A DNA stretch of 64,000 nt from Streptococcus panodentis (lineage in GTDB: Bacteria > Bacillota > Bacilli > Lactobacillales > Streptococcaceae): NCBI RefSeq assembly GCF_017884005.1, contig NZ_QFAY01000007.1, positions 1-64,000 of the forward strand, read 5' to 3'. The notes under the pieces are model-generated. The model did no database searches, was not told where the DNA came from, and worked only from the letters and a program-made list of their open reading frames with translations. Below are positions 61,915-64,000 of the stretch, in pieces. Position 1 is the first letter of the stretch, and each line of letters starts with the position of its first letter. The position numbers were made by a program, and so were the translations under genes.

Positions 61915-62925
61915 TTATTCTAGCGTATCAAAGGCCAGGCTGGGCTTGGCATTTAGGTCCAGTCCGGCAAATTGTTTCCTGTTCCACTCGCTGACGCTGG
62001 CATAGGCAATCATCCCAGCATTGTCACCGCAAAGGCGCAGAGGCGGAATGATCACCTTAACATCCTGAATCTCAGCTGCCAAGCGTTCTCTCAGGCCTTG
62101 ATTGGCCGCAACACCGCCCGCCACGACCAGGGTCTTGACTGGATATTTTTCCAGCGCTTTCTTAGTCTTGGCCATGAGAATATCCATGACCGCCGCCTGA
62201 AAACTGGCAGCCAGATCCGCCTTGGACAGGGTTTCGCCTCGCTGCTCAGCATTGTGATAGAGATTGATGAAGGCTGATTTCAGTCCGGAAAAGGAGAATT
62301 CCAGATTATCTTCCTTAATCATCGCCCGCGGAAAATCGTAGACATCCTGTCCTTGATGAGCCAGCTGATCAATCTCCCGGCCAGCTGGATAGGCAAGCCC
62401 CATGACCCGGCCGACCTTGTCATAGGCCTCCCCGACTGCATCATCGCGGGTTTCGCCGACAATCTTGTAATCACCGGCTTGGCTGACATAGACCAGCTCG
62501 GTATGACCGCCGCTGACCAGAAGGGCCAGAAGCGGAAACTCCAGCTCCTCCACAGACTGGGCTGCCATGAGATGGCCGGCCATGTGATTGACTGGGATGA
62601 GCGGCAGACCGTGGGCCCAGGCGAAAGCCTTGGCTGCAGCCAGTCCCACCAAGAGAGCGCCGACCAGACCCGGGCCGTAGGTCACGGCCACAGCCGTCAC
62701 ATCCTGCTCCCTGATGCCCGCTTCCTGCAGGGCCTCCTCGATACAGACCGTCAGCACCTCCACATGGTGGCGGCTGGCCACTTCCGGCACCACTCCGCCA
62801 AAGCGCCTGTGGCTCTCTATCTGGCTGGCAATGACATTGCTGAGGAGCTCCTTTTCATTCTTCAGAACCGCCACGCTGGTCTCATCGCAGGAGGTCTCAA
62901 AAGCTAAAATATATCTATCTTTCAT
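61915..62925 (-). CDS. tsaD: tRNA N6-adenosine threonylcarbamoyltransferase TsaD
   Basis: A 336-residue ASKHA-fold enzyme that adds threonylcarbamoyl to A37 of ANN-decoding tRNAs. Seen: [15 protein letters not shown], the metal-binding [22 protein letters not shown] and [15 protein letters not shown]. Overlaps rimI by 11 bp. Confidence 0.96.
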   Translation of the reverse strand: MKDRYILAFETSCDETSVAVLKNEKELLSNVIASQIESHRRFGGVVPEVASRHHVEVLTVCIEEALQEAGIREQDVTAVAVTYGPGLVGALLVGLAAAKAFAWAHGLPLIPVNHMAGHLMAAQSVEELEFPLLALLVSGGHTELVYVSQAGDYKIVGETRDDAVGEAYDKVGRVMGLAYPAGREIDQLAHQGQDVYDFPRAMIKEDNLEFSFSGLKSAFINLYHNAEQRGETLSKADLAASFQAAVMDILMAKTKKALEKYPVKTLVVAGGVAANQGLRERLAAEIQDVKVIIPPLRLCGDNAGMIAYASVSEWNRKQFAGLDLNAKPSLAFDTLE

Positions 62926-63367
62926 GGCTTTCCCTTTTCATGACAATCGCATCTTCTGCCGGCGCATGGTAGTAGCCCTTGCGCCGAGCGATTTCCTTAA
63001 ATTTCTCCTTTTTGTAAAATAGCAGAGCTGGGCAGTTGGACTCCCTCACCTCAAGGAAAATATCCCTGTCAGCCGGCAGATTCTCAAAGAGGGCCGTAGC
63101 AATTTTCCGACCCTGATAGGCCTGTCTGACAGCTATCTGCAGGACTTCGGCCTCAAAGGCCGTGACTTGCAGCGCTAAAAATCCGATAACCGCCCCCGCC
63201 TCCTCTGCCAGAAAATACAGAGCCGTTTCTGCGCACAAATCCTTTTCCAGCTGCTCCGCTGACCAAGGGCTGACCTGATAGACATCGGACAAGATCTGAT
63301 AAAGGCTTGCTGCCAACTCCGCTCTTTCCGCAGCAGAACCGCCCTCCCATTGCCTGATTTCCGTCAT
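62915..63367 (-). CDS. rimI: Ribosomal protein S18 alanine N-acetyltransferase RimI
   Basis: A 150-residue GNAT enzyme: [21 protein letters not shown], the acetyl-CoA loop [14 protein letters not shown] and [20 protein letters not shown]. The order tsaB-rimI-tsaD is conserved in Firmicutes. Overlaps tsaB by 4 bp. Confidence 0.9.
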   Translation of the reverse strand: MTEIRQWEGGSAAERAELAASLYQILSDVYQVSPWSAEQLEKDLCAETALYFLAEEAGAVIGFLALQVTAFEAEVLQIAVRQAYQGRKIATALFENLPADRDIFLEVRESNCPALLFYKKEKFKEIARRKGYYHAPAEDAIVMKRESHER

Positions 63368-64000
63368 AGGCGCTTGATGTAGGAATCCTTGGCTGCTTCG
63401 TGCGTTTTCAGCCAGTTTTCCTCAGCCTCTACCCGCTTGAGATAGTTAGGAACAAAGTCATGGACAGACTGGGCCGGCAGCTGCAGACTCAGGCGCCCGA
63501 TGGCAGCTGCATCCGGCAGAGTTGGACAGATGACAGCCTGAGGCAGCTGCTCTCTGATCTGCTCCGCAAAGGCAGCCGTTTCCCCGACAAAGGTCACCGG
63601 CTGATCCGCAGCGCCAGCTATTGCCAAAACCTCCGCAAAAGGCAGATGGCCCTCTGGCCGTACCGCCTGTCCAGACTGATAAAAGCCGGCATAGACATTG
63701 TTGCGGCGCGCATCCATGATGGGAACGGCCAGTCCCGCTGTACTCTCTGGCACCAAGGCCAAAAGGCTGGAGACCCCGACCAGCTCAATCTGGAGCGTAT
63801 GAGCCAGCGTCTTGGCTGTCGCCACCGCAATTCTCAGACCTGTGTAGCTTCCTGGCCCCTGAGCAACTACGATACGATCCAAATCCGTCGGCTTCATGTC
63901 CAGACTATTCATCAGAAAATCAATAGCCGGCATCAGGGTAATGCTGTGGTTTTTCTTTATATTTAAAGTCATCTGCGCCAGCAAGGTCTCGTCCTCTAAA
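63364..64000 (-). CDS. tsaB: tRNA threonylcarbamoyladenosine biosynthesis protein TsaB (5' end outside the window)
   Basis: The frame stays open to the right edge and its first visible residues (EDETLLAQMTLNIKKNH) are internal to the family, so about 20 N-terminal residues are missing. Seen: VVAQGPGSYTGLRIAVATAK and VGVSSLLALV. TsaB is an inactive paralogue that activates TsaD. First visible gene of the run tsaB-rimI-tsaD-azlC-azlD. Confidence 0.92.
   Translation of the reverse strand, partial: LEDETLLAQMTLNIKKNHSITLMPAIDFLMNSLDMKPTDLDRIVVAQGPGSYTGLRIAVATAKTLAHTLQIELVGVSSLLALVPESTAGLAVPIMDARRNNVYAGFYQSGQAVRPEGHLPFAEVLAIAGAADQPVTFVGETAAFAEQIREQLPQAVICPTLPDAAAIGRLSLQLPAQSVHDFVPNYLKRVEAEENWLKTHEAAKDSYIKRL

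Overview
The window reads as chromosome of an oral, viridans-type Streptococcus, most likely of the sanguinis group. This is inferred from several things together: a complete mevalonate pathway in two convergent operons, pflB with typical highly expressed codon use, a RocS-like chromosome segregation protein, CppA, the gla/pepX pair, fused msrAB, pyrDA, and BOX-like modular intergenic repeats. There are no rRNA, tRNA, CRISPR, phage or intact IS features. Most genes are ordinary housekeeping genes with clear Rho-independent terminators.

Layout. Positions 1-7.2 kb hold two minus-strand units: a beta-glucoside PTS gene (bglP-like, without an EIIA domain) and an operon of three secreted lipoprotein hydrolases (an alpha/beta esterase, a DUF1593 nucleoside-hydrolase-like protein and a carboxylesterase). 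Each unit is preceded by the same control block: cre site, promoter, LicT/BglG-type RAT hairpin and overlapping terminator. I read them as one regulon and consider this the most interesting system here. Positions 7.5-12.9 kb hold mtaD, msrAB, pyrDA and gdhA. Positions 12.9-16 kb form an AT-richer accessory patch (GNAT acetyltransferase, oxidoreductase-TetR operon with its operator, EXLDI-type protein). A decayed copy of the gdhA 3' end lies beyond the GNAT gene, so the acetyltransferase sits between gdhA and its ancestral tail and terminator.

Positions 16-29 kb carry a DUF2268 metalloprotease, a ClbS-like protein, a DUF4352 protein, MscS, trxA, a C69 dipeptidase, zapA-cvpA-mutS2 and, divergently, rnhC-lepB-recD2. 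Positions 29-33 kb hold a TetR regulator, three CPBP (Abi) membrane proteins, two of them in an exact 840-bp tandem spacing, and a small membrane protein with a perfect TetR-type palindrome. Positions 33-46 kb hold dinB, pflB, the two-gene ThrE-type exporter, about 1 kb of modular repeats, then mvaS-mvaA facing mvk-mvaD-mvaK2-fni.

Positions 46-64 kb hold a class C serine hydrolase with cppA, an HdeD-like/papain-like fusion membrane protein, gla and pepX, ybaB, a ydcF-GDPD operon, rocS, a flavoprotein, DUF1697, a frameshifted Nudix gene, a TipA-type MerR regulator, a methyltransferase, and the run tsaB-rimI-tsaD-azlC-azlD (tsaB is cut by the right edge). The MerR promoter and the promoter of the DUF2268 protease 43 kb away share the same 19-bp-spacer architecture and dyad, which suggests a small regulon.
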